Positions 1 to 9,013 of a stretch of 64,000 nucleotides of DNA are shown piece by piece. The stretch comes from Bradyrhizobium sp. PSBB068 (lineage in GTDB: Bacteria; Pseudomonadota; Alphaproteobacteria; Rhizobiales; Xanthobacteraceae): assembly GCA_016839165.1 (NCBI GenBank), contig CP069300.1, positions 1,674,001 through 1,738,000 on the forward strand. Direction: 5' to 3'. The notes beneath the pieces were generated by a model. The model made no database searches, had not been told where the DNA came from, and saw only the letters and a list, made by a program, of their open reading frames with translations. Position 1 is the stretch's first letter. Each line of letters opens with the position of its first letter. A program made the translations under genes and the position numbers.

Positions 1-1044
1 CACGGTCTCCTGAACCTTTGGCATGCGGGTCTGGCCGCCGACCAGTACGACTTCGTTGATGTCAGATGGCTGCAGGCCGGCGTCCTTCAACGCTGCCTTG
101 CAGGGATCGATGGTGCGCTGGATCAGATCGTCGACCAGCGCTTCGAGCTTGGCGCGCGACAGCTTGATATTGAGATGTTTCGGTCCAGCCTGATCTGCAG
201 TGATGAAGGGCAGATTGACGTCGGTCTGGGTGGCGCTGGAGAGTTCGATCTTGGCCTTCTCTGCGGCATCTTTGAGCCGTTGCAGGGCGAGACGATCTTT
301 GCGAAGGTCGATTCCGCTTTCCTTGCGAAACTCGTCCGCCAGATAGTCGATGATCCGCTTGTCGAAATCCTCTCCACCGAGAAAGGTGTCGCCGTTGGTT
401 GCCTTGACCTCGAACACACCGTCGCCGACCTCCAGGATCGAGACATCGAACGTGCCGCCACCGAGGTCATAGACCACGATCTTGCCGCTGCCTCTCTTGT
501 CGAGGCCGTAGGCTAGAGCGGCCGCAGTCGGCTCATTGATGATGCGCAGGACTTCCAGCCCGGCGATCCGGCCGGCATCCTTGGTTGCCTGGCGCTGCGC
601 GTCGTTAAAATAGGCGGGCACGGTGATGACGGCCTGTGTGACGGCGCTGCCAAGCGTGGCTTCGGCGGTTTCCTTCATCTTGGTGAGGATGAAAGCGCTG
701 ATCTGGCTCGGACTGTACTTCTTGCCCCGGACGTCGACCCAGGCGTCGCCGTTGTCGCCCGGCACGATGTGATAGGGCACCATGGTCTTGTCTTTTGCTG
801 TGATCGGGTCGTCGTAACGTCGGCCGATCAGTCGCTTGATGGCATAGATCGTGTTCTCGGGGTTGGTGATACTTTGCCGCTTGGCCGGCTGCCCGACCAG
901 GACTTCGCCATCCTCCGTGAAGGCAACCATGGACGGCGTGGTGCGTCCGCCCTCGGCATTCTCAATGACCCTGGCTTTGCTACCTTCCGTGACAGCCACG
1001 CAGGAGTTTGTGGTTCCGAGATCGATACCGATTGCTTTTGCCAT
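1..1044 (-). CDS. dnaK: Chaperone protein DnaK (Hsp70), C-terminus cut by window edge
   Basis: This is the N-terminal 348 residues of an Hsp70 chaperone, an ATP-driven cytoplasmic protein-folding machine that works with DnaJ and GrpE. The start at 1044 gives [18 protein letters not shown], the canonical phosphate-1 loop of the ATPase domain. Further in are the phosphate-2 motif [12 protein letters not shown] and the adenosine motif [13 protein letters not shown] near the window edge, so nearly the whole nucleotide-binding domain is present. The substrate-binding domain lies beyond position 1. The neighbours are hsp20 and other stress genes, not the usual dnaJ/grpE context on this side. Together with its place in a putative island, this suggests an accessory second DnaK, but the main chromosomal copy cannot be seen here. 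Confidence 0.97.
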   Translation of the reverse strand, partial: MAKAIGIDLGTTNSCVAVTEGSKARVIENAEGGRTTPSMVAFTEDGEVLVGQPAKRQSITNPENTIYAIKRLIGRRYDDPITAKDKTMVPYHIVPGDNGDAWVDVRGKKYSPSQISAFILTKMKETAEATLGSAVTQAVITVPAYFNDAQRQATKDAGRIAGLEVLRIINEPTAAALAYGLDKRGSGKIVVYDLGGGTFDVSILEVGDGVFEVKATNGDTFLGGEDFDKRIIDYLADEFRKESGIDLRKDRLALQRLKDAAEKAKIELSSATQTDVNLPFITADQAGPKHLNIKLSRAKLEALVDDLIQRTIDPCKAALKDAGLQPSDINEVVLVGGQTRMPKVQETV

Positions 1045-1089
1045 GATCAGTTCCTTCGGGTTTGAATCCTGGGACAGCTGCGGCCGTCC

Positions 1090-1135
1090 AAAAAATTGTG
1101 GCGTCTCGCGCTCTTGGCGGCGAGCGGCGAGACGC
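1090..1135 (-). terminator. Probable Rho-independent terminator after hsp20
   Basis: A perfect 9-bp inverted repeat (1101-1109 with 1127-1135, GCGTCTCGC/GCGAGACGC) with a 17-nt loop is followed on the minus strand by CACAA and then six T residues (1095-1090). It lies between the hsp20 stop and the dnaK start. If functional it would separate the two genes, with a dnaK promoter between it and position 1044 or dnaK expressed by readthrough. Confidence 0.5.
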
Positions 1136-1182
1136 GCCGAGCTGGGCTGTTAGGAGACTCGGGCGTCTTGCCGCGTGAACGG

Positions 1183-1662
1183 TCAAGCAGCTTCCTTGAC
1201 TTCGATTTTCTTCGGCTCCGGCTTTGCGGGCTTCGGAATCGTGATCTTCAGGACGCCGTTGGTCATCGTCGCCTGGACGAAGGAAGGATCGATGCCGGGC
1301 GGCAGCTGCAGCACGCGAAGGAACACGCCGTAGCTGCGTTCGCTGTGCTGGACATTCTTGTCGTTCTTGCCGTCGCCTGTGCCCTGCTCCACCTTCTTTT
1401 CGCCTCGAATAGTAAGCGTGTCATCCTCGAGGGAAATGTCGACGTCCTTGCGCTCGAGCCCCGGCATTTCAACGGTGACTTCGATCGCTTTGTCCGTTTC
1501 CGCGATTTCGATGTTCGGCACGAGCTGCTGTCCGTTTGGGCTCAAGCCCTGCGAAAACTCGCTGAACAGCCGGTCGATTTCCCGGTGCAGGCCGAACAGG
1601 CCGAAGTCGGGCCGCATCAGCATTCCTGCATCACGAGACGGGACGAGTGATCGTAACCTCAT
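1183..1662 (-). CDS. Small heat-shock protein Hsp20 (alpha-crystallin family)
   Basis: This is a 159-residue holdase chaperone that binds unfolding proteins independently of ATP. The alpha-crystallin domain occupies about residues 45-145. It contains the characteristic VTVEMPGLERKDVDISLEDD stretch, and the domain ends in the family signature GVLKITIPK. The C-terminal tail carries a KPAKPEPKKIEV segment that includes an I-x-V-like motif used in oligomer assembly. An AAAGGAG ribosome-binding site six bases upstream supports the start at 1662. It is encoded on the same strand as dnaK, BON and PRC-barrel genes, consistent with a stress-response block. Length and domain layout are normal. Confidence 0.95.
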   Translation of the reverse strand: MRLRSLVPSRDAGMLMRPDFGLFGLHREIDRLFSEFSQGLSPNGQQLVPNIEIAETDKAIEVTVEMPGLERKDVDISLEDDTLTIRGEKKVEQGTGDGKNDKNVQHSERSYGVFLRVLQLPPGIDPSFVQATMTNGVLKITIPKPAKPEPKKIEVKEAA

Positions 1663-1697
1663 TTGGTTCTCCTTTCAGCTTGCGATGCAACTCGGTT

Positions 1698-2351
1698 CTA
1701 GGGGCTCACGACGATGCGATCGTCGACCTTGCTCACGCCGGGCGCCGACCAGGCGACGCGCTCAGCTTCCTCGCGTTCGATCCAGGAGCGCACCGTTCCT
1801 TTAAGGATCACTTCGCTGCCGTTGGCCTCGACCTGAATCCGATTGGCGTCGACTTCCGCGTTGCGCTTGAACGCGTCCTGAATCTTCTGCTTGAGCTCGG
1901 AAGGCTCGACTTTCGGCTTGACCATGATCACGTTGATGACGCCCTTGACGCCTTTGACCTTGCGGACCGCATTCTCAGCTGCGGTCTTTTGATATTGCCA
2001 TTCGGCGGAACCTTCGAGTGTGATCCAGCCGTCTCTGACCGTGGCCTTTATCTTGTCGTGAGAGATCGGAAGCTCCGACTTGAGCGCGGAGACGGCGTCG
2101 CGTGCGATATCGGGATCCGGGCGCTGATCGATCGATGGCAGCCGAACCTCGATGTCATTGGCTATGGCGCGAACGCCCGCTACGCGCTTCGCCGCGAATT
2201 CTGCCTCTAGCCGATCGGCGTAGCTGTGTGTGAAACCTGCAAGCGTGACAACGCCGTCCTTGACCGAAACGGCTATGTCACTGGCATCGAGGTCAGGGTT
2301 CCATGTCAGTTCGTCACGGACGTCACGTTCGATCTCACTGTCTGACTTCAT
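1698..2351 (-). CDS. Triple-BON-domain protein (OsmY-like)
   Basis: This 217-residue protein is made of three successive BON domains (about residues 5-70, 75-145 and 150-217). Each has the pattern of a short helix, a VxxGxVTLxGxV-like strand turn and a conserved glycine, for example VSVKDGVVTLAGFTHS, ATVRDGWITLEGSAEW and VEANGSEVILKGTV. BON domains bind phospholipid or other hydrophobic ligands, and OsmY-type members are induced by osmotic or envelope stress. No signal peptide is visible, unlike E. coli OsmY, so it may be cytoplasmic. AGGAG precedes the start at 2351 with normal spacing. It sits 36 bp upstream of hsp20 on the same strand and may be co-transcribed with it. Confidence 0.9.
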   Translation of the reverse strand: MKSDSEIERDVRDELTWNPDLDASDIAVSVKDGVVTLAGFTHSYADRLEAEFAAKRVAGVRAIANDIEVRLPSIDQRPDPDIARDAVSALKSELPISHDKIKATVRDGWITLEGSAEWQYQKTAAENAVRKVKGVKGVINVIMVKPKVEPSELKQKIQDAFKRNAEVDANRIQVEANGSEVILKGTVRSWIEREEAERVAWSAPGVSKVDDRIVVSP

Positions 2352-2586
2352 GATTGGCTCCTGGCATTTGCGAGTGGTATTCTCGGCGCTGCTCCGTCAT
2401 CGCCGGTCGGAACAACTTGCGCGTGACGAGAGCAAGCAAGCCATGACGACCGTCAACTTCCGTCTCGACTTTCTCGCTTGAGATCCTGTGAAAGCGAACT
2501 GGACGAAGGTCGCCGAAGATGATCTCCGTGGGCGAAGTGAGAAAAGCTGGGAGAAATGACGCAGCGTGGCATGTGTCGCGGCCTCG

Positions 2587-3246
2587 TTACGGTCGCCCGA
2601 GGCGTTCGTCACCCAGCCAGGGATCGGGACGAAGTGAGTGCAGCGGCAGATCTTCCGGCCGCTTTTCGAGGTCGATTTCATGAACGTGCACGGCCTGCCC
2701 GCCATGCCGCATCAGAATCTCCTGGGCCTGAGCTTCCTTCTCAGGTGCGCGAACCCGAACCCAGATCAAGAGACCATCCCATTCTGCCGCCGGCTCCAAG
2801 CCTTTGGCGCGCTCGCGGCGCAGTAGTCGGTGTATGGGCACGATGACGATGGCTCCTGTGAAGATCCCGATCAGGATCGACCACATGGCGACTGCCATAG
2901 TCTCATAGCCTTTGATCATCAGGAAAAGAGCGCAGCCAACCGCTGCAATGCAGCCGAGAACGCCGCTGGCGACGGCTTCGGCGCTAGCCAAATCGTCGTC
3001 GCCAAAGCAGGGCTGTCTCGGCGTGGTCGCCATGTCGGCGAGATCGGCTGGAGGAACCACAGCGTAATTCATCCGTCGCTGCACTTCGTCGGGAGATGCG
3101 CTGAGGTCGATGTCGGAGCGATCGAATCCCGACAGCAGAAGATCCTGGGCCGCGTCATCGAGCGTACGTCGCGAATGAAAGACACCGGTCACTTCGCGAG
3201 TGCGCCTGTGGTCCAGGATCGTGTCGGTTGATCTTGACACCGCCAT
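2587..3246 (-). CDS. Hypothetical membrane protein with two central TM segments
   Basis: This 219-residue protein is not assigned to a named family. Residues 1-80 are soluble, starting with a stretch that reads like the short ferredoxin-like N-domain of general-stress membrane proteins (GVFHSRRTLDDAAQDLLLSG, an element also seen in GsiB/YflT-type stress proteins). Residues about 93-140 form two hydrophobic helices (GVLGCIAAVGCALFLMI and MWSILIGIFTGAIVIVP). The remainder is soluble and charged and ends with VRAPEKEAQAQEILMRHGGQ followed by a VHVHEIDL stretch, which could be an alpha/beta unit contacting the N-domain. No strong ribosome-binding site is seen, so the start is less certain. Genomic context suggests a stress role; function is unknown. 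Confidence 0.75.
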   Translation of the reverse strand: MAVSRSTDTILDHRRTREVTGVFHSRRTLDDAAQDLLLSGFDRSDIDLSASPDEVQRRMNYAVVPPADLADMATTPRQPCFGDDDLASAEAVASGVLGCIAAVGCALFLMIKGYETMAVAMWSILIGIFTGAIVIVPIHRLLRRERAKGLEPAAEWDGLLIWVRVRAPEKEAQAQEILMRHGGQAVHVHEIDLEKRPEDLPLHSLRPDPWLGDERLGRP

Positions 3247-3258
3247 ATGATGCGACTG

Positions 3259-3729
3259 TCAAGAGGATCGGTAGTGGAATTCCGACAGCTTCTTCAGCTC
3301 TTCTTTGGATGCGCCGGGGAGAGTGACCTTGCTGCCGGTATCGTCGATGACGAGGCTTTCAACCGGGACTGCGACCAGATGGCCGCCTGCGCCGAGGAAG
3401 CCGCCGACCTGTAGAATCGCGAAGTTGAGTTGTTTCTTATCTTTGGCGGCAATCAAATCGTCCAGGCTTCCGATCTTCTCATTCTTGTCGTTGATGACGG
3501 TGCTGCCGATCAGCTTGCTCATGCGATAGCCCTGCGCGACGACACTTAAGTCGACCTTGACGAGAGCCACGCCAGCCTGCGGAAGTGCGGGGCTGATGCT
3601 GAGGACAGCCACTATTCCGGCAAGTGCCGCTAAGCCGGAATATCTCCTCCGCGTCGCTGCGTTCTGCCAGCACGGAGTGGCTGCGCTGCTGATGAGTTTC
3701 GAAAGGGGACGGGGGATGGTTGCTTCCAT
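3259..3729 (-). CDS. PRC-barrel domain protein, exported
   Basis: This 156-residue protein has an N-terminal basic segment followed by a hydrophobic stretch (about residues 30-50, LAALAGIVAVLSISPALP), which looks like a signal peptide or anchor. A PRC-barrel-like domain follows at about residues 68-140. Typical strands are IGSTVINDKNEKIGSLDDLI, ILQVGGFLGAGGHLVAVP and a final LPGASKEELKKL. AGGAG six bases before the ATG at 3729 supports the start. PRC-barrel proteins of this exported type are widespread in Rhizobiales; their ligand is mostly unknown. It is clearly paralogous to the protein at 10294-10683 in the same block, sharing the G-x-GGHLVA-P and LPGAS motifs. Confidence 0.88.
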   Translation of the reverse strand: MEATIPRPLSKLISSAATPCWQNAATRRRYSGLAALAGIVAVLSISPALPQAGVALVKVDLSVVAQGYRMSKLIGSTVINDKNEKIGSLDDLIAAKDKKQLNFAILQVGGFLGAGGHLVAVPVESLVIDDTGSKVTLPGASKEELKKLSEFHYRSS

Positions 3730-4037
3730 GTCTCGCTCCTATGACTGCTGGTAGCTTAGCGAGTACCCTCTTCGAACCAGGAGTGCGCTGACCATTGTCA
3801 ATTCGCGGGTCGCTTAATCCGGCAGTGCGGGTGAACGCCTTGACTGTCCAACCGTCATGACCGCGCATTCGCGGCAGCCCGCGTCTGGATGTGGCTCAAG
3901 CGCCGTTACGTGTTTATACGTATGAAAATTTCCCAGATTTACATGGATGTACTGCTGATAGTTGATTGTCTGCGAACGGATCGTTCCTCCCGCCGAGAGT
4001 GCTTGAAGTAAGCGACTGAAGAAGGAAGGACAGAGAA
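3730..4037. other. Divergent intergenic region between PRC-barrel and Crp/Fnr genes
   Basis: This 308-bp region should hold the promoters of the PRC-barrel gene (minus) and the Crp/Fnr gene (plus). I see no full TTGA-N6-TCAA site in it. The Crp/Fnr gene has a clear GAAGGAAGGA ribosome-binding site just before 4038. No other gene is apparent. Confidence 0.5.
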
Positions 4038-4745
4038 ATGAAGCCGATAATCCACCCAGCGGACTATTATCGAAGGATTCTCGCCGCACAGTCGCACGCG
4101 TTGAAGGGGCTCGATGGACCGGTTGCAATTATCAAGCTAAACCGTGACCAGCAGGTTCCGGAAGACAAGGGTAGCGCGGGACATTGGTACTACGTGATTG
4201 CCGGCGCCGTACGGCGGTCGACCATCCGCACCGACGGACGCCGGCAGATCCTGGACTTGATGCTGGTGCATGATTTCTTCTTTGTCGGGAAGAGCCAGAG
4301 AGAAGAGCCGATCGAGGCCATTACGGGAGAGACCGTGCTCGCGGGCTATTCGGGAGCGCGGCTCGAGAGCTTCGGCGAGCGCGATCGCCAGTTCGCAAGA
4401 GAGCTGAGAGACATCACCTTTCAATCGTTGGAACGGACCCGACAGCAACTTGTCGTCCTCGGGGGTGTTACGACGGCGGACAAGGTGAGTGCGTTCCTGC
4501 TGTTGCTTGAAAGGCGCTACGGAGATCAGCGGGGAAACATACGGCTTCCGATTACGCGGTATGATCTTGCCGAGTACCTCGCCGTGTCCGTCGAGACTGT
4601 ATGCCGCGCGTTCTCAGACCTGCAGCAGCGCGGTATCATTGCCCTGATTGGGATTCGAACGGTCCGAATTGTGGATCGCGACGCACTGGAGCACCAAACT
4701 GGTAGAAAGTATCCGAACGCTGGTTCTGATACGATCGCTGCCTGA
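4038..4745 (+). CDS. Crp/Fnr-family transcriptional regulator (FixK-like)
   Basis: This 235-residue regulator has an N-terminal cyclic-nucleotide-binding-type beta-roll (about residues 25-130) and a C-terminal winged helix (about 150-225). The recognition-helix stretch EYLAVSVETVCRAFSDLQQRG matches the Fnr/FixK E-x-V-S/C-R layout, which would recognise TTGA-N6-TCAA half-sites. The N-terminus lacks the cysteine cluster of true Fnr oxygen sensors, so it resembles FixK/NnrR-type proteins that are controlled transcriptionally or by another ligand. The ribosome-binding site GAAGGAAGGA is strong. Two perfect TTGA-N6-TCAA sites occur within 6 kb (7821 and 9616), which makes local stress genes plausible targets. 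No FixK site is seen upstream of its own start. Confidence 0.92.
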   Translation: MKPIIHPADYYRRILAAQSHALKGLDGPVAIIKLNRDQQVPEDKGSAGHWYYVIAGAVRRSTIRTDGRRQILDLMLVHDFFFVGKSQREEPIEAITGETVLAGYSGARLESFGERDRQFARELRDITFQSLERTRQQLVVLGGVTTADKVSAFLLLLERRYGDQRGNIRLPITRYDLAEYLAVSVETVCRAFSDLQQRGIIALIGIRTVRIVDRDALEHQTGRKYPNAGSDTIAA

Positions 4746-4982
4746 ATGTGCTCCATCTGGGACGTGGACTTTTCTAACGCGCAGCCACAGCCCGATTGAT
4801 GCAGGTTGAATCCTTGCGACTTGCTTTGCGGCGAGTTTAATGCGCGTGCCACCGCCCGCGCTGCGGCGGTGGATGCCTTAGGAATCGCCAAGATACAGCG
4901 TCCTTGGCCGATCGCCGCGACCGCGCGTCCGAAGGAACCAAAACGCAGGCGCACGAGGCCAATCAGCTTGCTCCGTATGGCG

Positions 4983-5552
4983 TCACGCAGCAGAACGGCG
5001 TCCTCGCGCTTCGGCGAAGAGCTTGATCATCTCTTTGTTGAATGCTGTCGGGATATCATCGGGCTTGCGGCTCGTGACCAGGCCTCTGTCCACAACCGCT
5101 TCCTGATCCACCCAATCCGCGCCGGCATTTTTCAGGTCGGTCCTGAGTGAAGGCCACGACGTCATACGACGTCCCCGTGCTGCGCCGGTCTCGATGATGG
5201 TCCATGGCCCGTGGCAGATCGAGGCGACCGGTTTGCCGGCATCGAAGAAGGCTTTTGCGAAGGCAACCGCCGCAGGCTCGATGCGAAGCGCGTCGGGATT
5301 GATGACGCCACCCGGCAGCAACAGCGCGTCGAAGTCTTCTGCTTTGGCCTGATTGAGGGGAACGTCCACCGGGAACGCGTCGCCCCACTCCGTGAACTTC
5401 CAGCCACGGACTTGCTGGTCTTTCGGCGACACGATGCTGGTTTTGGCGCCGGCTTGGTCGAGCGCCTTGCGCGGCTCCACCATTTCGACTTGCTCGAATC
5501 CATCCTCGATCAGAATCGCAACCTTCAGGCCGTCGAGTGTCTCACTTGCCAT
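4983..5552 (-). CDS. PfpI/DJ-1 family protein (type 1 glutamine-amidotransferase-like)
   Basis: This 189-residue protein of the PfpI/DJ-1/YajL superfamily includes deglycases/glyoxalases and proposed proteases or chaperones that counter carbonyl stress. The nucleophile elbow is ASICHGPW with Cys113 followed by His114. The upstream acidic residue in ILIEDGFEQVEM (Glu20) matches the family triad arrangement, and DALLLPGGVINPD supplies the conserved GG loop. AGGAG precedes the start at 5552. It follows the formaldehyde dehydrogenase gene by 44 bp on the same strand, so the two are probably one operon. The pairing of an aldehyde dehydrogenase with a DJ-1-type protein points to reactive-carbonyl detoxification. 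Confidence 0.93.
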   Translation of the reverse strand: MASETLDGLKVAILIEDGFEQVEMVEPRKALDQAGAKTSIVSPKDQQVRGWKFTEWGDAFPVDVPLNQAKAEDFDALLLPGGVINPDALRIEPAAVAFAKAFFDAGKPVASICHGPWTIIETGAARGRRMTSWPSLRTDLKNAGADWVDQEAVVDRGLVTSRKPDDIPTAFNKEMIKLFAEARGRRSAA

Positions 5553-5596
5553 GATTCAAACTCCTATCGCTCACAGGCGTAGCGCTCGGCGCGCGT

Positions 5597-6805
5597 TCAG
5601 GCAGCCTTTTTCAACATATTGTGCGGATCGATAACGAACTTCTTGGGCGAGCCGTCGCTGAAGGTCTTGTAGGCCGCGGGAGCGTCTTCCAACGAGATAA
5701 TCTCGGTGTTTGCCACTTTGCGCAGATACGGCATGCGGTCCCACAGGATCGCCATCATGAGATCGCGATTGTAGTGCATAACAGGCGCTTGGCCGGCGGT
5801 GAGTTTCGGTGACTTGATCCAGGCCTTGCTGAAGGCGAGCGGAAGTTCACCTTTTTTTGCCATGGCGGTCTTCGGCGCGGCGGGATCCAAATTGGTATAA
5901 ATGCCCGGGATACCCATCGCGCCGCCGGCGCGGACGATGTCGAACAAAACATTGATGATCGCTTCCGAGTGCTCCTCCCGGTCTTCCTCGCCGTAACCGT
6001 GAGCTTCCAGGCCGACGCAGTCGACGCCCGCATCAACTTCACGCTCTCCAAGGATCGCCTCGATCTGATCGGGCACCGGCGTCGCGCTGGTCGTATCGAC
6101 GGTCTCGTATCCGCATTCCTTCACGAGGTTCAACCGCTCCCGCAACCTGTCCGCTACGATGATGCACGACGCTCCGAGAAGACGGGCGCTGGCAGCGGCA
6201 CAACGGCCGACCGGCCCGGCGCCTGCGATGTAGACGGTCGAGCCGGTCCTAACGCCGGCCTCGATGCAGCCATGATATCCGGTCGGCAGGATGTCGGAGA
6301 GCAAAGTGAGATCCAGGATCTTCGCCATCGCTTGGTCTCTGTCGGGGAATTTCAGCAAATTCCAGTCGGCATAGGGGACCAGCATGTAATCGGCCTGTCC
6401 GCCTTGCCAACCGCCGAGATTGAACCCATAAGCGCCACAGTCGACGATGTCGTTGACGTAAGAATTTTCACAAACATCGGTATGCCGCTCCTTGCAATTG
6501 CGGCAGCGGCCGCAGGAGACGTTGAAGGGAACTGATACCAGGTCTCCCTTCTTGATGAGTTCCACGTCGCGGCCGACCTCGACGACCTCACCGGTATTTT
6601 CATGACCCATGACCATGCCTTTCGGAGCCTCAAAGCGACCGTGATAGATGTGCTGGTCGCTGCCGCAGATGTTGGTCGACACCAGCTTGATGATCACGCC
6701 GTGTTCGATCTTTCTGCCGTGCGGATCCTCGAGCTTCGGATAGTCAATGGTTTTGACTTCGAGCTTCATGGGACCTTGAAATGTCAGAACGCGATTGCCG
6801 GCCAT
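5597..6805 (-). CDS. fdhA: Glutathione-independent formaldehyde dehydrogenase (zinc MDR family)
   Basis: This 402-residue zinc alcohol dehydrogenase closely follows Pseudomonas putida formaldehyde dismutase/dehydrogenase, which oxidises free formaldehyde to formate with tightly bound NAD. Catalytic-zinc ligands are visible as Cys47 (NICGSD) and His68 (MGHEN). The structural zinc site has Cys98, Cys101, Cys104 and Cys112 (SCGRCRNCKERHTDVC). A Rossmann glycine motif appears as IAGAGPVGRCAA. I chose 6805 (MAGNRV) over an upstream ATG at 6844 because it starts at the conserved N-terminus and has an AAGGAC site ahead of it. It probably heads the operon with the PfpI-like gene and adds aldehyde detoxification to this stress block. 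Confidence 0.93.
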   Translation of the reverse strand: MAGNRVLTFQGPMKLEVKTIDYPKLEDPHGRKIEHGVIIKLVSTNICGSDQHIYHGRFEAPKGMVMGHENTGEVVEVGRDVELIKKGDLVSVPFNVSCGRCRNCKERHTDVCENSYVNDIVDCGAYGFNLGGWQGGQADYMLVPYADWNLLKFPDRDQAMAKILDLTLLSDILPTGYHGCIEAGVRTGSTVYIAGAGPVGRCAAASARLLGASCIIVADRLRERLNLVKECGYETVDTTSATPVPDQIEAILGEREVDAGVDCVGLEAHGYGEEDREEHSEAIINVLFDIVRAGGAMGIPGIYTNLDPAAPKTAMAKKGELPLAFSKAWIKSPKLTAGQAPVMHYNRDLMMAILWDRMPYLRKVANTEIISLEDAPAAYKTFSDGSPKKFVIDPHNMLKKAA

Positions 6806-7140
6806 GGTTTGAGTCCTTTGCGTTGAACGGAAGTTTTGCAGCATGCCTGTCGGTTTTGCGCGCTCCTAGCGAGCAACAAATCGCTGCGGGTCGTTCGTGC
6901 GATCTCGGGGAGCGTTGGTTGCAGACAGCATACGGAAGTTTTTTTTGCGCGCCCTGACGTTCGTCAATAATTGCGAAAGCGAACTGGAAGGACTGCTTCG
7001 GGTTGCCGCCCAGTCCGCAGCGCGATGAAGACATCGTTCGGCTCGTTGACTGTTGAATGGAAAAGGAAGCTCCAATGCCTCTTTACTTCTTTCATTCGGA
7101 AGGTGCACCAAGTGCGCCTTGAGATGCTTCGAAGGGATGC
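6806..7140. other. Intergenic region upstream of fdhA
   Basis: These 335 bp lie between fdhA and the HdeD-like gene, both on the minus strand. The region presumably holds the fdhA promoter and the 3' end of the HdeD transcript. I see no convincing hairpin terminator, FixK-type site or additional gene. Confidence 0.45.
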
Positions 7141-7752
7141 TCACGCCGCCTCGGCGAGCGAGCCAGTCTGCTCCTCCTGGCGGGCGCGCAACTTAAAGGA
7201 CAGAACGACCAGCGCAATGCCAAAGGCCATCGCGTAAGCTCCCATCCACCACGTAAGCACCACAGCCCCGATCAGCGGCATAGCGACCAGCAGCGCGCCA
7301 TAAACCACGGACAACAGCCCGCCGAAAACCATCCACCAGCGGCCGTGATCAAGCTTGAGGCGAAAGCCAGCACTCATCATCAGCGCGCCCGAGACGATCG
7401 CCCAGGCGGCGACCATGAAGACAAAGGCAAACACCGTCAGGCCGGGCCAGATAAAGGCGGCAACGCCGAGGGCGATATTGAGAAGGCCTTCAAGTATCAA
7501 CAGTCCCCATTGATCCTTCCGTCGCATCGCACGAACAGCGGATATGATTCCTGCTATGCCGTCGACCAACATGTAGGCCGAGAACAATAACACCAGCGAG
7601 AGCATGGTGGGACCAGGGAAGAGCAAAGCGAGCAACCCGAAGACAATTCCGAAGATGCCTCGCAACAGGAACAGCCACCAATTCTTGGCAAGCATCGCGG
7701 AGGCAGAGTCGATGTTAAAGTCAGCATTGCTGTTGAAGGTCGTGGTAGCCAT
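7141..7752 (-). CDS. HdeD-family membrane protein (DUF308)
   Basis: This 203-residue inner-membrane protein has six predicted hydrophobic helices, in three pairs from about residue 25 to 190. It carries the repeated DUF308 layout (WWLFLLRGIFGIVFGLLALL and GLLILEGLLNIALGVAAFIW). HdeD of E. coli is linked to acid resistance at high cell density; the molecular activity is unknown. The start at 7752 (MATTTF) is preferred because GGAG lies six bases upstream; an in-frame upstream ATG at 7815 has none. A perfect TTGA-N6-TCAA site is centred about 75 bp upstream of this start, so control by a Crp/Fnr/FixK regulator is likely. Confidence 0.92.
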   Translation of the reverse strand: MATTTFNSNADFNIDSASAMLAKNWWLFLLRGIFGIVFGLLALLFPGPTMLSLVLLFSAYMLVDGIAGIISAVRAMRRKDQWGLLILEGLLNIALGVAAFIWPGLTVFAFVFMVAAWAIVSGALMMSAGFRLKLDHGRWWMVFGGLLSVVYGALLVAMPLIGAVVLTWWMGAYAMAFGIALVVLSFKLRARQEEQTGSLAEAA

Positions 7753-7820
7753 GTCGAGCTCCAAGATAACCGCCGGTTTCCAGGTCGGGTCATAGTAGCG
7801 ATCTGCCGCGAGCACGTGCC

Positions 7821-7834
7821 TTGACAGCTATCAA
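7821..7834. promoter_or_regulatory. FNR/FixK-type binding site upstream of HdeD-like gene
   Basis: The palindrome TTGACAGCTATCAA matches the Crp/Fnr-family TTGA-N6-TCAA pattern exactly. It lies in the 244-bp gap upstream of the HdeD-like gene, centred about 75 bp from its ATG, a distance that fits activation. A Crp/Fnr-family regulator is encoded 3 kb away. Confidence 0.6.
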
Positions 7835-7996
7835 GCTTTGCTGGCTGTGAGACCATTCGAATGGCGAGGCTTTACGTTCGGTCCGTGCGGCGTTCCCGCA
7901 GCGCCCGAACCAGCCAAGGTGACGCCGCAGCGCGTGAAGCAGACGCCGCTGTGCCCATGTGGATCCAGGCCACCCCTTGGTCGGGAAGGATCTCAA

Positions 7997-9013
7997 TCAT
8001 GCGCCGTGAACTGTCAGCACGATTTTTCCAAGGACCTTGCCTGCCTCGAGACGTAAGTGCGCCTTGTGGGCGTCGGCCAGCGAATAACGCTCTGCGATCG
8101 GGACCTTGAGCTTCGCCGCCTGCACTGCGTCATTGAGGTGCTCGAATTCGCGGACCCCGGCAACGGCGTCATATCGAGTCAATGTGATACCGCGTCGCTT
8201 CCTTGGCGCTGGCTCGATGCCGTTTGGGTGAGCCACCTTTCCGTTTGGCCGAAGTGCATCGAGGCATTGCCCGAGCGCGTCGCCGCCGGCGAGAGCGAGC
8301 ACGGTATCAACTCCCTTGGGCGCAAAGGCGCGCGCGCGATTGTCGATGTCGACCACCCGCTTGCCGTCGACGACCGCGTCAGCACCCATCTCTCGCACCA
8401 GTTCGACGCCCTCTATTCCGGAAGCCGTAGCAAATACGCGAGCGCCACGCAGCTTGGCAAATTGAACGGCCAGCGTGCCGACGCCGCCCGAGGCGCCATG
8501 AATGATGATTGTCTCACCCGCCCTTAAAGTCAGGGCATCGTCGATACCTTGCAGAGCCGTCAGACCTGTTGTCGCAATAGCTCCTGCGTGCTGAAGGTCC
8601 AGCCGTTTCGGGATCGGCGCCCCATTGTTGGCGGGTACTGCCACGTACTCGGCGTAGAAGCCGCCTTTCGGGTTCTGCCAGCTGTACGAATAGACCTCGT
8701 CGCCAACTTTCAGTCGGCGCACGCGAGAGCCGACAGCCACGACAATACCGGCGCCATCGACGCCCGGAACCATCGGGAAGTGTGGCTTGCGGCCGGCAAA
8801 GCGTCCGCGACGCACGTCGATATCCCATGGTCCGACTCCTGATGTATCGAGCGCAATCAAAACCTCGCCAGGATCAATCGTCGGAACCGGCAGCGCGTGC
8901 CCGATGAGTACGGCGGGTTCGCCAAAGCGATCCATGGCTGCTGCATACATCGTGCGAGGAATGCGACCTGAGTGAATTCCGGCAAGGGCGGCACGGCGGG
9001 GTCGGTCAAGCAT
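7997..9013 (-). CDS. NADPH:quinone oxidoreductase-type MDR protein
   Basis: This 338-residue medium-chain dehydrogenase/reductase is of the zeta-crystallin/quinone-oxidoreductase subgroup, which uses NADPH to reduce quinones or enones and lacks catalytic zinc. The GroES-like domain contains VPGVDGAGIVVAVGSRV and DEVYSY. The nucleotide-binding domain has HGASGGVGTLAVQFAKLRGA with the AxxGxxG-type loop. The start at 9013 is chosen because AAGGAG lies seven bases upstream; a later ATG at 8950 begins exactly at the conserved MYAAAMDRFG region but has a poor site, and an earlier in-frame start at 9103 is unsupported. It stands alone between the HdeD-like gene and a degenerate region. Confidence 0.9.
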   Translation of the reverse strand: MLDRPRRAALAGIHSGRIPRTMYAAAMDRFGEPAVLIGHALPVPTIDPGEVLIALDTSGVGPWDIDVRRGRFAGRKPHFPMVPGVDGAGIVVAVGSRVRRLKVGDEVYSYSWQNPKGGFYAEYVAVPANNGAPIPKRLDLQHAGAIATTGLTALQGIDDALTLRAGETIIIHGASGGVGTLAVQFAKLRGARVFATASGIEGVELVREMGADAVVDGKRVVDIDNRARAFAPKGVDTVLALAGGDALGQCLDALRPNGKVAHPNGIEPAPRKRRGITLTRYDAVAGVREFEHLNDAVQAAKLKVPIAERYSLADAHKAHLRLEAGKVLGKIVLTVHGA